A stretch of DNA of 64,000 nt, taken from Torymus aiolomorphi (Eukaryota; Arthropoda; Insecta; Hymenoptera; Torymidae). The stretch covers positions 243,294,430 to 243,358,429 of the forward strand of contig CM070874.1 in NCBI GenBank assembly GCA_036365515.1, read 5' to 3'. Position 1 is the first letter of the stretch, and each line of letters starts with the position of its first letter. Shown here one piece after another: positions 1 through 11,744 of this stretch. Below the pieces are notes generated by a model. It was not told where the DNA came from. It made no database searches and was given only the letters and a program-made list of their open reading frames with translations. The translations under genes were made by a program, and so were the position numbers.

Positions 1-130
1 GTGTCACTTAGTGTACAGTGTTTTATTCACTGTGTGTCACTTAGTGTACATTGTTTTAATTACTGTGCCTTAGATTCTGAACACTGCATTTAACCCTATG
101 TCACTTAGTGCTCATTGTTGTAATTATACA
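1..130. repeat. short tandem repeat, about 34-bp unit
   Basis: Three imperfect copies of a unit beginning TGTCACTTAGTG and continuing to TGTTTTAATTACTGTG start near 1, 35 and 99. The third is separated from the second by about 30 bp. The array may continue left of the window. Confidence 0.7.
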
Positions 131-134
131 CACT

Positions 135-720
135 AGTCAATAGGAGATTAATTAAACCTATTGGACGAGTGAAGGGCTAGGTGAATAAAATAAAGCCTGT
201 ACAAAGTGAAAAGTTTATTCGGTCCTTAGGTGTGCGCGCTCTACATGAGTAGCAGATTAGATCTGTCGGAGCAGCACCCGCCTCGCGGTTGCTTCGGTCC
301 GTATACCCCCACTCCGCTTGACGCTCGCTAGACGGTGTACGCTCGACGCGTAGAATACTCGTATACGAGTATTATATACAAGCGGAGTAATGCGCGTCAA
401 GTATATTGTACTGAGTTTCAACAAAACCATATTAATTACATAAAATATTATTTATTTAATACAGATAATGTAAATCGTATTATTCAATTGGCTATTATTT
501 TTCATAAAACTTAAATCACCCTACGTGAGCGGGCACAGTAACTGAATGCATTCATGAAAACTTGTCCAGTTACTGTGCACAGTAATAGAAACATGCGGAA
601 AATTCGTTTCGTTACTGGATTACATTAAATTAAACAATAATATTAAACAAAACCATTTTTTTGTCACACAAGCACGTTTTTCGCGTTTTTTTGACCTATT
701 ATTGGAGCTGAAAGTGATCG
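135..720. other. no gene; small palindromes
   Basis: AT-rich with a GC-rich patch at 240-350. A perfect 20-bp palindrome built on ACTCGTATACGAGT lies at 352-371. An inverted pair GGGCACAGTAACTG / CAGTTACTGTGCAC sits at about 532-577; the same GGGCACAGTAACTGA motif recurs twice near 1726-1757. No coding sequence recognised. Confidence 0.5.
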
Positions 721-740
721 TTTTTAGACCGACGAGCAAA

Positions 741-966
741 AAAATTTTTTTTTGCCCGCTCCGGTGCAGCAACGGGCAAAAAAAGTTTTTTTGCCCGCTC
801 CGGCGCAGCAGCGGCCAAAAAAAAAGTTTTTTTTTGCCCGCTCCGGCTCAGCAGCGGGCAAAAAAAATTTTTTTTTGCCCGCTGCTCCGGTGAAACAGCG
901 GGCAAAAAAAGTTTTTTTTGCCCGCTCCGGCGCAGCAGCGGGCAAAAAAAATCTTTTTTGCCCGCT
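741..966. repeat. phased array of five GC-rich hairpins
   Basis: Five short palindromes of the form GCCCGCTCCGG-(C/T)-GCAGCAGCGGGC, flanked by A-runs and T-runs, start at 754, 793, 836, 877 and 920; a half copy starts at 960. Spacing is 39, 43, 41, 43 and 40 bp. Each can form its own stem, extended by the T-run pairing with the A-run. Reading frames across it give only Phe/Lys-rich peptides that mirror each other on both strands, so they are artefacts of the repeat. Confidence 0.85.
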
Positions 967-1029
967 GCCCATAAGCTTCGTTTTTTTTTTCTTTAAAAAC
1001 GCGAAGAACAATACTTGTGTTACAAAAAA

Positions 1030-1208
1030 TATGGTGTACACCAAGGGCTAAGTGGGCTTTTTGACCTCGTGTGGTTGCAGTACTCGTCTTCGGCTCGCAA
1101 AACGCACTCGCCTTCGGCTCGTGCTTGCTCGCCTTCGACTCGTACTACAAACTCCACACTCGGTCTAAAAAAGCCCACTTCGCGCCCTTGGTACACAATA
1201 TACTATTT
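1030..1208. repeat. dispersed hairpin, 'AAGTGGGC' subfamily
   Basis: Left arm GTGTACACCAAGGGC...AAGTGGGCTTTTT pairs with right arm AAAAAAGCCCACTT...GCCCTTGGTACAC. It ends in the shared terminal motif CAATATACTATTT (about 1196-1208) and contains CTTCGGCTCG-type apical sequences. The inverted right arm matches 39406-39445. Confidence 0.75.
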
Positions 1209-1254
1209 TATTGTTCTATTGTCAACTAGATGGGTTTTATAAATATTAAGTGTA

Positions 1255-1341
1255 TTTTCTGCTCTCCGGCCGGAAAGCGCCACTTCCCGGCCGCTGCGCG
1301 AAACGAAGTTGCCGCTTTCCGGCGCCGTCGAGCAGAAAAAT
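1255..1341. repeat. hairpin 1 of composite unit (copy 1)
   Basis: Arms CTGCTC..CCGGCCGGAAAGCG and CGCTTTCCGG..GAGCAG form a GC-rich stem directly left of the hairpin at 1341. The same stem followed by the same second hairpin recurs at 33643-33872. Confidence 0.7.
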
Positions 1342-1477
1342 AGTATACACACCTTGGCAAGTAAAAAAAGAAAGCCTCAGATCACATGTTTATCAACCTC
1401 GGCTTCGCCTCGGTCGACAATTACATGTGATCTGAGACATTTCTTATTTTACTGGCCTAGGTACGTAATATACTATT
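1341..1477. repeat. dispersed hairpin 2, 'CTCAGATC' subfamily (copy 1)
   Basis: The stem carries CTCAGATCACATGT on one side and ACATGTGATCTGAG on the other, with the apex CTCGGCTTCGCCTCGG. Left boundary AATAGTATACAC, right boundary CGTAATATACTATT. Relatives lie at 33734-33872 and 55652-55792. Confidence 0.8.
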
Positions 1478-1877
1478 TTTGATTATAACAAATGTTATTT
1501 TTGTAGTTTTTCTATCACTTTTATGTAGGCTTATTCTTAAGGGTTCCGATAAGAAATTCATACAAATCGCGATGAGTAATTTGATACATTATTTTCAATA
1601 TATTATACAAATGAATAAATTATATTATGAGTTTAACAATGAACGCATTAATTGAATATTATTTACACATTTATGTATCTATTGTTAAATATGATTATAT
1701 GCCACTATAAATGAAAAAATGTAAGGGCACAGTAACTGAATCGGGCACAGTAACTGACACATTTACTCTAGAGAAAGAACCGCTAAAAACATCAAAAATA
1801 GTCGCTTTTTGCTATTTCTTTACCAGATTTTTCCTTACACAAAAATGTTTTTTGTGTATAATTTAATTGTAACATTT

Positions 1878-2086
1878 GTATGTAAAATCAATTCCTGACG
1901 AGTTAGACCTATAAAAACGATTGTTAATAACTAAAATATACATAAAATGAACGATTTTCTTGACAGTATTTAATTTTACAGAAATATGTTAAATGTAAAA
2001 GTTGTAGATTATAATAAAAGAAAACTTTTTCTCATTTACCATTTTTATGTACAATTTATTTCTGACGAGTTAGATCTATAAAAACG
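1878..2086. repeat. diverged direct repeat, about 45 bp
   Basis: Two copies around the phrase CTGACGAGTTAGA(C/T)CTATAAA lie near 1898-1920 and 2064-2086 with similar flanks. Nothing else was recognised between 2087 and 3211. Confidence 0.5.
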
Positions 2087-3213
2087 ATTCAATCGAAGAA
2101 CAACAATATTAAGTTTTTGGAATGATGTAACCATTTTCATTTGGGTAGCCAACTTCCTTGATTCGGATGAGCGTTTGAGAGTGAGAAAATTTCGCTGCAA
2201 ACAGATTATTAAATTTATTGCTGCGATTTCCAAGTTCATCAGCATAGAGATGTTTAAAGTAACCCATCAGTTATTTTGATTTTTTTTTAATTAATTACAT
2301 AACGCATGCACGTGGAAAAAGGTGTGCAGGATCCTCGGTGTAGTCAAGCAATGGTTGCATAATCCTACGTGGTGGTACTAACACTAGTTCTTTTACTGTC
2401 TATCTTCCTTATTGCACAGAGACTTCTCTGGATGAAAAGTATTGTGGCTTATGTATTTCGGTCCGCATAATCTGAATATAAAAGTCTTCTTGCAAACAGT
2501 GTTGAACATTTTTTTCGAATGCAATTATTTTAACTAGTAGTACTTTTGTTTATAAAAATGTATGCTATTTTGTGAAGAATCCAGTATTAAAAATGAGTAT
2601 CTTGAGCGACAAAAGTTGTGTTGTAAATTTCTTAATTGTTCAAATCTACCTATTCAGTAGTAAAAATAAATAGCCAAAGGGGGTTAAAGACGAAAGAATT
2701 GTGATTTGTACATACACTGTCTTGCCATACTGACATGTTCGGGAACAATTCGTAATTATCAGAAACTAGACATCTAAAACTTTGTAAAAAAATTCTTTAA
2801 CTATAACATTTTAATACTATATGGTTGAATAGTGTAAAATCAAAAATATGTAACACAATTTTGTCACTAAAGACAGTCAGTTTTTATTCAATTTTTTTTT
2901 TATTTAAAAAATTTTATTTGATTGGTTTTTCTAAATATTATATGTTTCAATAGAAGAGGATCAATAGGAAGGAAATAGTGTCAAGTCAAAGTAAAAAAAT
3001 TATTAAATAATACAATTTTTAAAAATTCTTAGTTTAAATTCAAATTTTTCGATTATGGTCTGAACAATTAAAAAAAAGATTGTACAACTTTATGCTTGAA
3101 AAGTGTTCAAACTAAGTACTTATGTCGTAATGTGCTGCAGCGCAGCAAAAGACAGACACGTTATGCGTAGCCACTCAGTGATACACAATATTGCCCAGCC
3201 TGTTTTTAGTGTA

Positions 3214-3603
3214 GGGTAAAAGTGGGTATTACGGCGCAATTTTTGTCAGGTTAGTTTTCAACGAATAGTGTTCGTCTGCATGTAAAAAATTTATGATGAT
3301 GTTTTGTAATAATGTAACTTCGGCATGTTATCTACCGATTAAAATGCAATTTTACAACAAAAATTTATAAATAAATTGATAAAATGACTTTGAAAACAAG
3401 ATCTCTTTGCTGGTATTACTGCGGAGCTGCTGCTATTAATGCGTTGGTATTACGGCGCCATGTTAAAGTATAGGGAGAGCGCTTGCGCATGCGCAGGACC
3501 CCAAAAAGTGCGTCGCTGGTATTACTGTGGTTTTCCATAAGATTCTACAGCCGTAATACCCCCGCAGTAATACCCACGATCTCAGTAATACCCACAGTTA
3601 CCC
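3214..3603. mobile_element. 390-bp MITE-like element with GGTATTAC clusters
   Basis: Ends GGGTAA..GTGGGTATTAC and GTAATACCCAC..TTACCC are inverted repeats flanked by TA on both sides (3212-3213, 3604-3605). Inside, GGTATTAC occurs four times forward (near 3225, 3412, 3446, 3518) and three times inverted (near 3553, 3567, 3584). No coding capacity. A Tc1/mariner-type non-autonomous element would fit the TA duplication. Confidence 0.65.
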
Positions 3604-3607
3604 TATT

Positions 3608-3846
3608 ATGCTGCTTCTACAACCTACCGAATTTTTTTGGCGTGTCCGTCAAAATTATTAGAGAATGTTGCTAACATTCACAGAGCCAACCTTTTAAAAA
3701 AATAACAGCAAGATAGTCTTTACTCGTAAATTCAATATCGTGCGATTATTTTTTAAAAGGTTGGCTCTGTGAATGTTACTAACATGCTCTAGTGATTTTG
3801 ACGGACACGCCAACAAAATTCGGTAGGTTGTAGAAGCAGCATTAGC
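3608..3846. repeat. foldback element with about 95-bp arms
   Basis: Arms around TGCTGCTTCTACAACCTACC and GGTAGGTTGTAGAAGCAGCA are nearly perfect inverted repeats with a loop of about 45 bp. It starts immediately after the TA of the element at 3214-3603, so one probably inserted at the edge of the other. Confidence 0.75.
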
Positions 3847-4127
3847 AAAATTCAAACGCGCTTGGCGCGTAAGTACTATTTTGTTTTTGAGGTTATGAAC
3901 ACTATTTTTTACTATGATTTAGTTTTAATTAGTTTAAATGATAAGATAATTAAATACATTTTTTAAACAACCAATCGAATGTTTTTATTCTATTAAATAC
4001 TTCAGTTTCAAAAGTCAATGTAACCTTGGTAGAACTGTTGAGCATAATATGGACATAATATGCCGTATTTTATGACGGATGACCATTTTATGCCGCATAT
4101 TAATAAGCTTATAAATCCTGTCACCTG

Positions 4128-4240
4128 GCGACATAATTATGATCATAATTATGCTGAAGGGATAACGAGGTTAGAGGGACTATAGTAAATAATTATGACC
4201 ATAATTATGCTGAAGGAATAACGAGATTAGAGAGGGATTA
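4128..4240. repeat. direct repeat with ATAATTATG palindromes
   Basis: Two copies of about 50 bp contain TCATAATTATGCTGAAGG and an AACGAGRTTAGAG tail. The same palindromic ATAATTATG core occurs again near 4684-4704. No gene is visible from 3847 to 5540. Confidence 0.55.
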
Positions 4241-5539
4241 GGTTAATTAAGACATTATAAAAGATTGAAAAATGACGTATAACTTTATCCAACTTTTGCA
4301 GCTTGCCTTTTTTGAAGTAAACTTTTTATCGATTTTCCTTCATTTTACATGAAAAATCCAACCTAACCTCGAACAGCTAACGGTGACGCAGTATACATAA
4401 CTACGTGCACGACGCAGTATATAAAAAGATTGTGTGTGTATAAGGTGAAAGAGAACTAGAGAAAGACAGAAAGAGACAGGGCTAATTTCTAACAGCTATG
4501 CACTGTGATGCGAATAGCTATAACGCACTACCAGAGCGGAGAACACTGGAAAAAAATAGCCAGAAGGTTCGAAATTAAGGTTAGAATTGACCAAGCGCTC
4601 GGTATAAACAACCTGAGCAACGAGCGCGACGGAGGTCACGTGACCTTTGTATAGGTTTGTCGATCGTTCAGCATTTCGTTCACCATAATTATGGTCATAA
4701 TTATGACGAATTCCCCCGTATTAATTATGATTAATTGTCTGGTCAGAACTATAACCATCGGCCATTTCTTACGCTGAATATTCTTGCAGGGATAACATAT
4801 TTTCAATCTAAAAAAATTCAAATATTCGCGCTTTTTTCAAATAACCAATCACATCGAGTCTTTAAATGAGCCAATACTTCCGGCTATCATTTTTTTAAAA
4901 AGAGAATATTCCCTCTAATACCTCGCAATACTTCCTATTGCTCGACAGCACCGTAGACTTAGCGTATCTTTTTCCGTGCAAAGACAGAAGCAATGAGTGC
5001 CAACGAGTTGAGCATGATTATTCGAATCTTTGACAAACATAAGCCATAAAATTATGCAGCGTGATTGATATGGTAAAATTTATTCTATTCGTAATAATTA
5101 TGCTCTTCGAGCAGGTTGACGCACGATCCCTGTCACAAGAAAACGCTGTACTGAATCATGAACATATCTTAATATGTTTGTAGAATTGGGTTTTGAGCTT
5201 TTACTGTCTACTTTGATAATTTTTTTCCCTTGCTTTCGTATCTTATGGTAGTACTGTCGGTCATCGATGACAAGTTTAAAATTTGATGAAATTTTGCGAA
5301 TAGGTGGATATTAGTGTAAAAGAGATGTAGTTAAATTTTTGTGAACCTAGGATACGAAATAAATAAGTATTCGGCATTTTCATTTTCACGCGTTTAACAT
5401 GGGCTCTTATGGAAAATCACGTTTTACCCATTTACAATTGCACATAACAAAACACTGACCGTTTAAATATTTCTCAAAATTGGAGGAACGTAAATTAAAA
5501 TCTTGACAAACATATTAGGTCTTTTTATCACGCGTGCTC

Positions 5540-5705
5540 GAAAAATGCAGCATTGCGTAAGGGTTTTCCGTACGCTTAATGGCCAATTACGCACTGCGTG
5601 CTTTATTTTCTCTAAAACACGCTCGAGCGTGCGTTATGAAAATAACGCACGTAAATGCGTTACGTAATTAAAATAACGCACGCTTCAGTGCGCACGCAGC
5701 ACCCT
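5540..5705. repeat. cluster of ATAACGCACG inverted repeats
   Basis: Several copies of AACGCACG and CGTGCGTT on both strands give overlapping small hairpins. No coding sequence; 5706-6428 is AT-rich and featureless to my reading. Confidence 0.5.
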
Positions 5706-6428
5706 CACGATGTGCCGATGGTAGAGAGGTTATAAAGGTTTATGTTATCTCCACACACGCATTTTTCTCGTACTTGTGATAAAAAGCACTGTGTGTAACT
5801 AATGCGGTATGTTAACTAACAAAAGCTTACGCGGGCGACATGTAATTTTTTAACGGAATAGATGATATTTGATGTGAGATTGCCCATATCTTAAGAAAAA
5901 GGGCCCATTTGACGAAAATTTGAGCACTGGGCTTCATTTCGGGACGCGGAATACCCCCAAACTACCTCTTTCAGTCAAAAAATGGCAAAAAACTGTAATT
6001 CCGTCGTTTTGGAGATCATCAATAATTTTATTGCGGGAATACAATTTGTTGATTTGTTTTTTTACAGCCATTTTTCAGTTTTGAGAATTTTTATTTTCGA
6101 TTTTTAAAATATTTAGAACTAATATTCTTTACATATTATGAATTCACTTTATTCAGGATAAAATTCTCTACAATTGAATAAAAAAAAAAATAAATAAAAT
6201 AACAAAAAAATAATAGCTATGTTTTGTTGTAAGTTGTTGATAAAAACGTCATTTTTTGTAAGTAGGTTATATTTTGAAATTAAAAAAAGATATTAACGTG
6301 AATATTTTTTTGGTTGAAAACAATATTGAATACTATAATTTTCTAAATTTTCATGTTTTTTTGTAGATTATTTTTTGAGAAAAAAATGTGATTTTTTTTT
6401 AGTTGCATAACAAGAGTAAAATAGACTT

Positions 6429-7643
6429 AACCCATTAATGCCCAATTCCACTAAAATTCCACATTAACTTTGTCTGCTGATAAATGCGATTAATCAATCG
6501 ATCTTTTATACCAAAAGTACCTTTCCAACTATTTTCACGTATGCTCTTTCAGAATCTGAGGTCAAAAATTAAAAACAATTCATTTAAGGGGGTGCCATAG
6601 TCGTACCGTTACCGACCGAGAAATTCACACAGTTTCAAGCTGATTAAAAATAAAATACGTAAAATCACAAAAAATCAAGAGAACACTTCCCTGCGGTTTT
6701 GAACGTTCTATCACCTAGTAAAAGTTTGAAGTCGAAATATAAAGTCGTTTTTGCAAAAACTTTGAACAAAACAAAATTCAGTTTCGTTCAAAGTTTTTGC
6801 AAAAACAACTTGATATTTCGACTCCAAACTTTTACTAGGTGATAGAACGTTCAAAACCGCAGGGAAGTGTTCTCTTGATTTTTTGTGATTTTACGTATTT
6901 TATTTTTAATCAGCTTGAAACTGTGTGAATTGCTCGGTCGGTAATGATAGGACTATGGAACCCCGTTAAATATACGTCTTTTTAGAATTAAATGTAAAAA
7001 TGTTATTTTTGTGTCATTTTTTTCAATAAAATCAAGATTTCTTTTTAGGTTGCCATTTTTAGGTGGCCGATTCAAAATGGCGGCTTCTATTATGTTGTAT
7101 AATAAAAAACTTCGTTATTTTTTTGCTGGGAAGGACTCAACTCTAAGAAAAAATTTTATAGAACAAAAAGTGCTTAGAATTAACCAAAAAATACGTGTGA
7201 ATTCTAAGCACTTTTTGTTCTATAAAATTTTTTTGATCCCTTGCTAGTAAAAAAATAACGAAGTTTTTTATTATACAACATTTATAGAAGCCGCCATTTT
7301 GAATTGGCCATCGTAGCTTTTAAAAAATACTCAACGGGATTTGAAAGTTTAGATAAAAATTCCACCATTTTCATAGTTTTTAGCCAACCTAGAGTATGGT
7401 AACCTAAAAAGAAATCTTGATTTTATTGAAAAAAATGACGCAAAAATAACATTTTTACTTTTAATTCTAAAAAAACGTATATTTAAATAAATTATTTTCA
7501 ATTTTTGACCTCAGATTCTGAAAGAGCATACGTGAAAATAGTTGTAAAGGTACTTGTGGTATAAGAGATCGATTGATTAATCGCATTTTTCAGCAGACAA
7601 AGCTAATGTGGAATTTTAGTGGAATTGGGCATTAATGGGTTAA
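6429..7643. repeat. nested 1.2-kb palindrome
   Basis: Outer arms at about 6429-6570 and 7500-7643 are inverted repeats that begin TAACCCATTAATGCCCAATT. Inside lie two independent long hairpins: about 6596-6775 against 6779-6955 (loop of only a few bases, arms about 180 bp) and about 6972-7180 against 7195-7485. It looks like one foldback element invaded or assembled from others. The small frames inside are mirror images, not genes. Confidence 0.85.
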
Positions 7644-7659
7644 TTGCTTTGAAATTATC

Positions 7660-7805
7660 TGTAAGGGTAGATTTTGTGTACGAATCGGGACAGTTCTTTA
7701 GGCAAAAGGATTGGTCCATAAATTTCAGAGATTTTGAGGTTAAAATTTTTAATTTTTTTTACAAATCGTTATTTCTTGAGAACGGCTCGATGGATCAGCC
7801 TGATA
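7660..7805. repeat. dispersed repeat shared with 38.4 kb
   Basis: The reverse complement of this stretch matches 38435-38560, including AGCCGTTCTC, TTTTTAACCTCAAA and TCTGAAATTTATGGA. It belongs to a repeat family also seen at 38283-38900. The gap 7806-8218 holds nothing I recognise as coding. Confidence 0.6.
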
Positions 7806-8218
7806 TTTATAGATAATTTTGCATTTAAGATAGGCAATATGTGTGAATAACTTGATCAAGATTATTTGATTATTTATATAAATATTCAAAAAACGCATTC
7901 ATTTTGGGTGGCAAATAGTTTTTATATATTACAATGTTATAGTTTTTAAAGCCCCATAATTTTTGCTTTTGTGAAATTATAAGACTCCGCCGAGCCGCTG
8001 TCATGCCTAATATTGTTCCAAATCTATTCTCCAGTGAAAATAATATGAGTCAATGATTTCCTACATATGACTGAAATTCGTATTGGGATCTCATATAGGA
8101 TCCTATATATTATTTTCACTCGGGTTGTGTTGTCCTGTTTCGTCCGACATATGTTTTTAGAAGAACACGTTTGCCCACATAATAAATAATATAAATATAA
8201 ATTTAATAAATTTTATAG

Positions 8219-11200
8219 GACAACAAAACACAGAGAGGATGAACGTTCATCTGTAAATGATATACGTACCATTCATCAAGAGGAAACTCATGACGATTCG
8301 TATGTAAATGATACAGATACTGTTCATGAAGAGGAGACTGATGAAGGTTTAAGTGTAAATAATATACACATCGTTCATCAAGAAAATGCAAATGAAGAAC
8401 AAAATGTTTGTTTTACTGGAGACAACAGAAATACAGCTTCATTTGACAATGAGGATCCCGATTTAGAAGGCCGCTCAAAAACACAGCAAACTTCGAAAAT
8501 CAAATCGATAGGAAACAGAATTACAAATCCTATACACTATTACGATGAAGTAAAGAAGGTCAATGACGAACATGGATTTCGAGAGCAATGCTCCTTTCAT
8601 GACATCTTTATTGAAACTCATCGTGATTTTGGACTCCACACAAAATTGAAATTCAGATGTAACATTTGTAAATATTACAAATGGGTACATTTAACTGACG
8701 ATGATCCCAAATGTATGCCTTTAAATAAAAGTGCAGTTGTTGGGTCTATAGCTGCAGGAATTGGATATTCTCAATTAAAACAACAATTTGGAGCAATGGC
8801 AATACCATGCATGACTGATGTATCGTACAGAAAACATCGACAGGAATTGATTTCAAGTTTTGATAAAGCTGCTGAAGAATCAATGAAAGAAGCAGCTACA
8901 ATGGAGAGAGAATTAGCCATAATGGAAGGAGACACCATAGATGGCATCCCTTTTATAACGGTCATTGTAGATGGATCGTGGTTAAAAAGAAGTTACAAAA
9001 GTGGAAAATATGATTCTCTATCTGGTTGTGCAGCTCTCATAGGATATAGAACAAAAAAGGTTCTGTATGTTGGAGTTCGTAACAAATTTTGTTATATTTG
9101 CTCTGAGGCTGAAAGGCAAGATCGACCAGCAAAGCAGCATGAATGTTTTAAAAATTGGGGTCGGGATCAAAGCTCCAGCGGAATGGAAAAGGACATAATC
9201 ATTCAAGGTTTCACAGAAAGTGTCGAAAAAAATGGTTTGATATACAAAACAGTCATAGGTGATGGTGACAGCAGTGTATACAAAGCTATACTCGATAAAA
9301 ATCCTTATAGAAAATATAATGTTCGAGTTCAAAAAGTTGAATGCACAAACCATTTATTGAGAAATATGTGTAACAAAATTGTGGATGCGTCAAAAAGCCG
9401 AATGGCGCATTCTTTGGCAAGGGGTAATGTGAAGTCATTCCGAGATCTTGTAAGAAAACGTTCTTTTACAATTCGGCAACATATTAAGACATTGATTCAA
9501 ATAAAAAAGAATGATCCAAATAATGATAATGGCCTAAAACATTTGCAGCTTCAAATTTTAAATTCTGTTCACCATGTTTTTGGTGATCATTCCAATTGTA
9601 AAACATACAAAGTACCCTGTGAAAAAAAAGAAAAAAAGAATTGGATTCCAACATTAAAATCGACTGGAATGTATACTTCTATACATCGTGCTGTGTCTGA
9701 TATAAGTTGCCACGTCGGAAGTTTGTTACTTACAACGACCAATAATTACGTCGAATCATTTAATGCCATCGTAGCTAAAATGGTAGGAGGAAAACGCATA
9801 AATTATGGTATGAAAGATTCTTATCAGGTAAGAGTAAACGCTGCTGTTGTACAGTACAATACTCAGTCCTTACTAACGAAGATGCATGAAAATTGTGGAT
9901 ATAATCCTTCTAATATTACGATGCTTATGGAAGAAAGAAGTAAGAGAAGAATTGAAGCAAAAAAAAGATTAAGAATCGTTCAAGGAAGGCGAAGAAAACG
10001 GTATGTTCCCGATGGAAACGCAGATTATGGAGAAAACTCAAACCAACCAGATATCGATTTAGATGCCTATAACGTTTTAGTCGAGGAGCATATGAAGAAA
10101 TTGAAAGAAGACCAACGTAATAGACTAGAAATTGAACGTTCTACTGTTAGTCAAAGTGAATCTGAAATCTGGCATAGGAAACGAACCGAGATATTAACAG
10201 CATCGAAATTTGGAAAAATTTGCCGAAGAAGGTTAACAACTTCATGTGCAAACACTGTCAAAGAAATTTTGTATCCATCAGTCAAGGACTTACCGGCTCT
10301 AACGTACGGTACCGAACACGAAGAGGAGTCACGAATTAGGTTAGCTAAAAAGTTGAAAAAAAATATTGAAAACGTTGGTTTACTGATTGATGAAAATGAT
10401 GAGTATCTTGGAGCTTCTGTTGACGGATTGATCGACGACGACGGTATCGTTGAGTTAAAGAATCCGATTTCTATAGCCAGTCTCAAAATTTCAGAAGCTC
10501 TTAAACAAAACAAAAGGATGCGAAATATTTTCAGTAAAGAAGACGTTAACAAGATGAACCGTAATCACCACTTCTATTATCAAGTACAAGGAGGACTTCA
10601 CGTTACTAACAGAGATTATTGTATATTTGCTTTATGTACGCAGAAAGATATTAAATATGTTCGAGTTGAACGTGATGATGATTTTTGGGAAAAAAATATT
10701 GCTACGCAATTAAAATACTTCTATTTTCAATGTCTTCTTCCGGAAATTGTCGACTCTAGATATAATCGAAACATGCCAATCCGAGAATCAGCAAATTTTG
10801 TGCAAAAACAAAAGAAAATCGAAGAGGAGAAAAAAGTCACACAACAAACTACGAAAAGAAACAAAAATTCGAATGATAATGTCGTTAAAAAACATGCAAG
10901 AATAACTTCAAATGTTATTGCAAGTACTGATTCCAATAATAAAAATTCTATGAAAAACGATAAATGTGATTACGCAAATGACGAAAGCATAGGAAAAAGA
11001 TCTGTAAATACTGAAGAAACTGTGGAAGACCAAAGAAATGTGCTAGGAGCATTGTATGTAAATATTAATGTTGAAACTGCTATAGAAAATATTTTGAAAA
11101 TTAATAGCCTGATTACTGATGAGACTATAGAATTATTTACCCAGATAGTTCGAGAAAATGGGTCACAATATCAAACGCATCCAACGATATATTTCGAATT

Positions 11201-11615
11201 TTATTATCTTTTGCCGCAAGAATTCATTGGTTACAAAGGACAAGATCACTTACAAATTATTGGTGGGCACAAAGAGTACAAACATTGGATCTGTATACAT
11301 TTTGATGGGACATATTTGCGTATTTACGATAGTATTAATCGAACGCATCCGTCTCAATTACATCCAGTTGAAAAAGACTATTTGCGTCACCGCTACCCAC
11401 AGTTAACATGGGATAAAGTATTATTTGTAAAAGTAACCCAGCAATTAGATTCACATAGTTGTGGTATATATTCTATGGCCTTTATGACAGCCATTATTTT
11501 AAATCAAAATCCAAGAAAAGTAAATTACACGCAAAACGTTAATATTATGAGACAACATGCTTCAAGGGTCTTCAGATTAAGGCAGTTATATGGCTTTCCA
11601 TTCAGAAGACCATGA
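8219..11615 (+). CDS. DDE transposase + YqaJ-like nuclease + Ulp1 protease fusion (5' end incomplete)
   Basis: The frame is open from about 8190 but has no in-frame ATG before 8713. A TTTTATAG acceptor near 8218 suggests an upstream first exon that I could not place. Numbering from the codon at 8646 (989 aa to the stop): residues about 100-375 look like the Mutator-type transposase, with candidate acids D109 (IVDGSW), D206 (GDGDSS) and E370 (YVESFN). Residues about 505-705 look like a YqaJ PD-(D/E)XK nuclease with E557, D593 (ASVDG), E603-x-K605 and Q646. A Lys/Asn-rich linker follows. Residues about 845-955 look like a Ulp1/C48 protease with H880, D895, Q932/933 and C939 (SHSCGIYS). All key residues are visible and the long frame is uninterrupted. 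The transposase and nuclease assignments come from motif reading. The combination points to a mobile-element protein rather than a host gene; cellular role unknown. Confidence 0.8.
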
Positions 11616-11744
11616 AAAGTATGAGATTCCGATTTTGTAAATATTATTAAAAAATTCATTCTATCTGCATATTGAAGAGGATTCAATCAAATATACAAAT
11701 ACAAATGATATGAAGAGCAAAATATTCAAGAACATTTTCAAGAG

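Noticed and set aside
741..966. CRISPR-like regular repeat array
   Set aside because: Spacers are only A/T runs of similar sequence, there are no cas genes and the context is eukaryotic.
699..1051. Overlapping Phe/Lys/Ala-rich reading frames on both strands
   Set aside because: They are translations of the phased GC-hairpin array and mirror each other; no domain, no codon bias.
7011..7247. 78-codon plus-strand frame
   Set aside because: Lies within the arms of the nested palindrome and is repeated inverted; not a gene.
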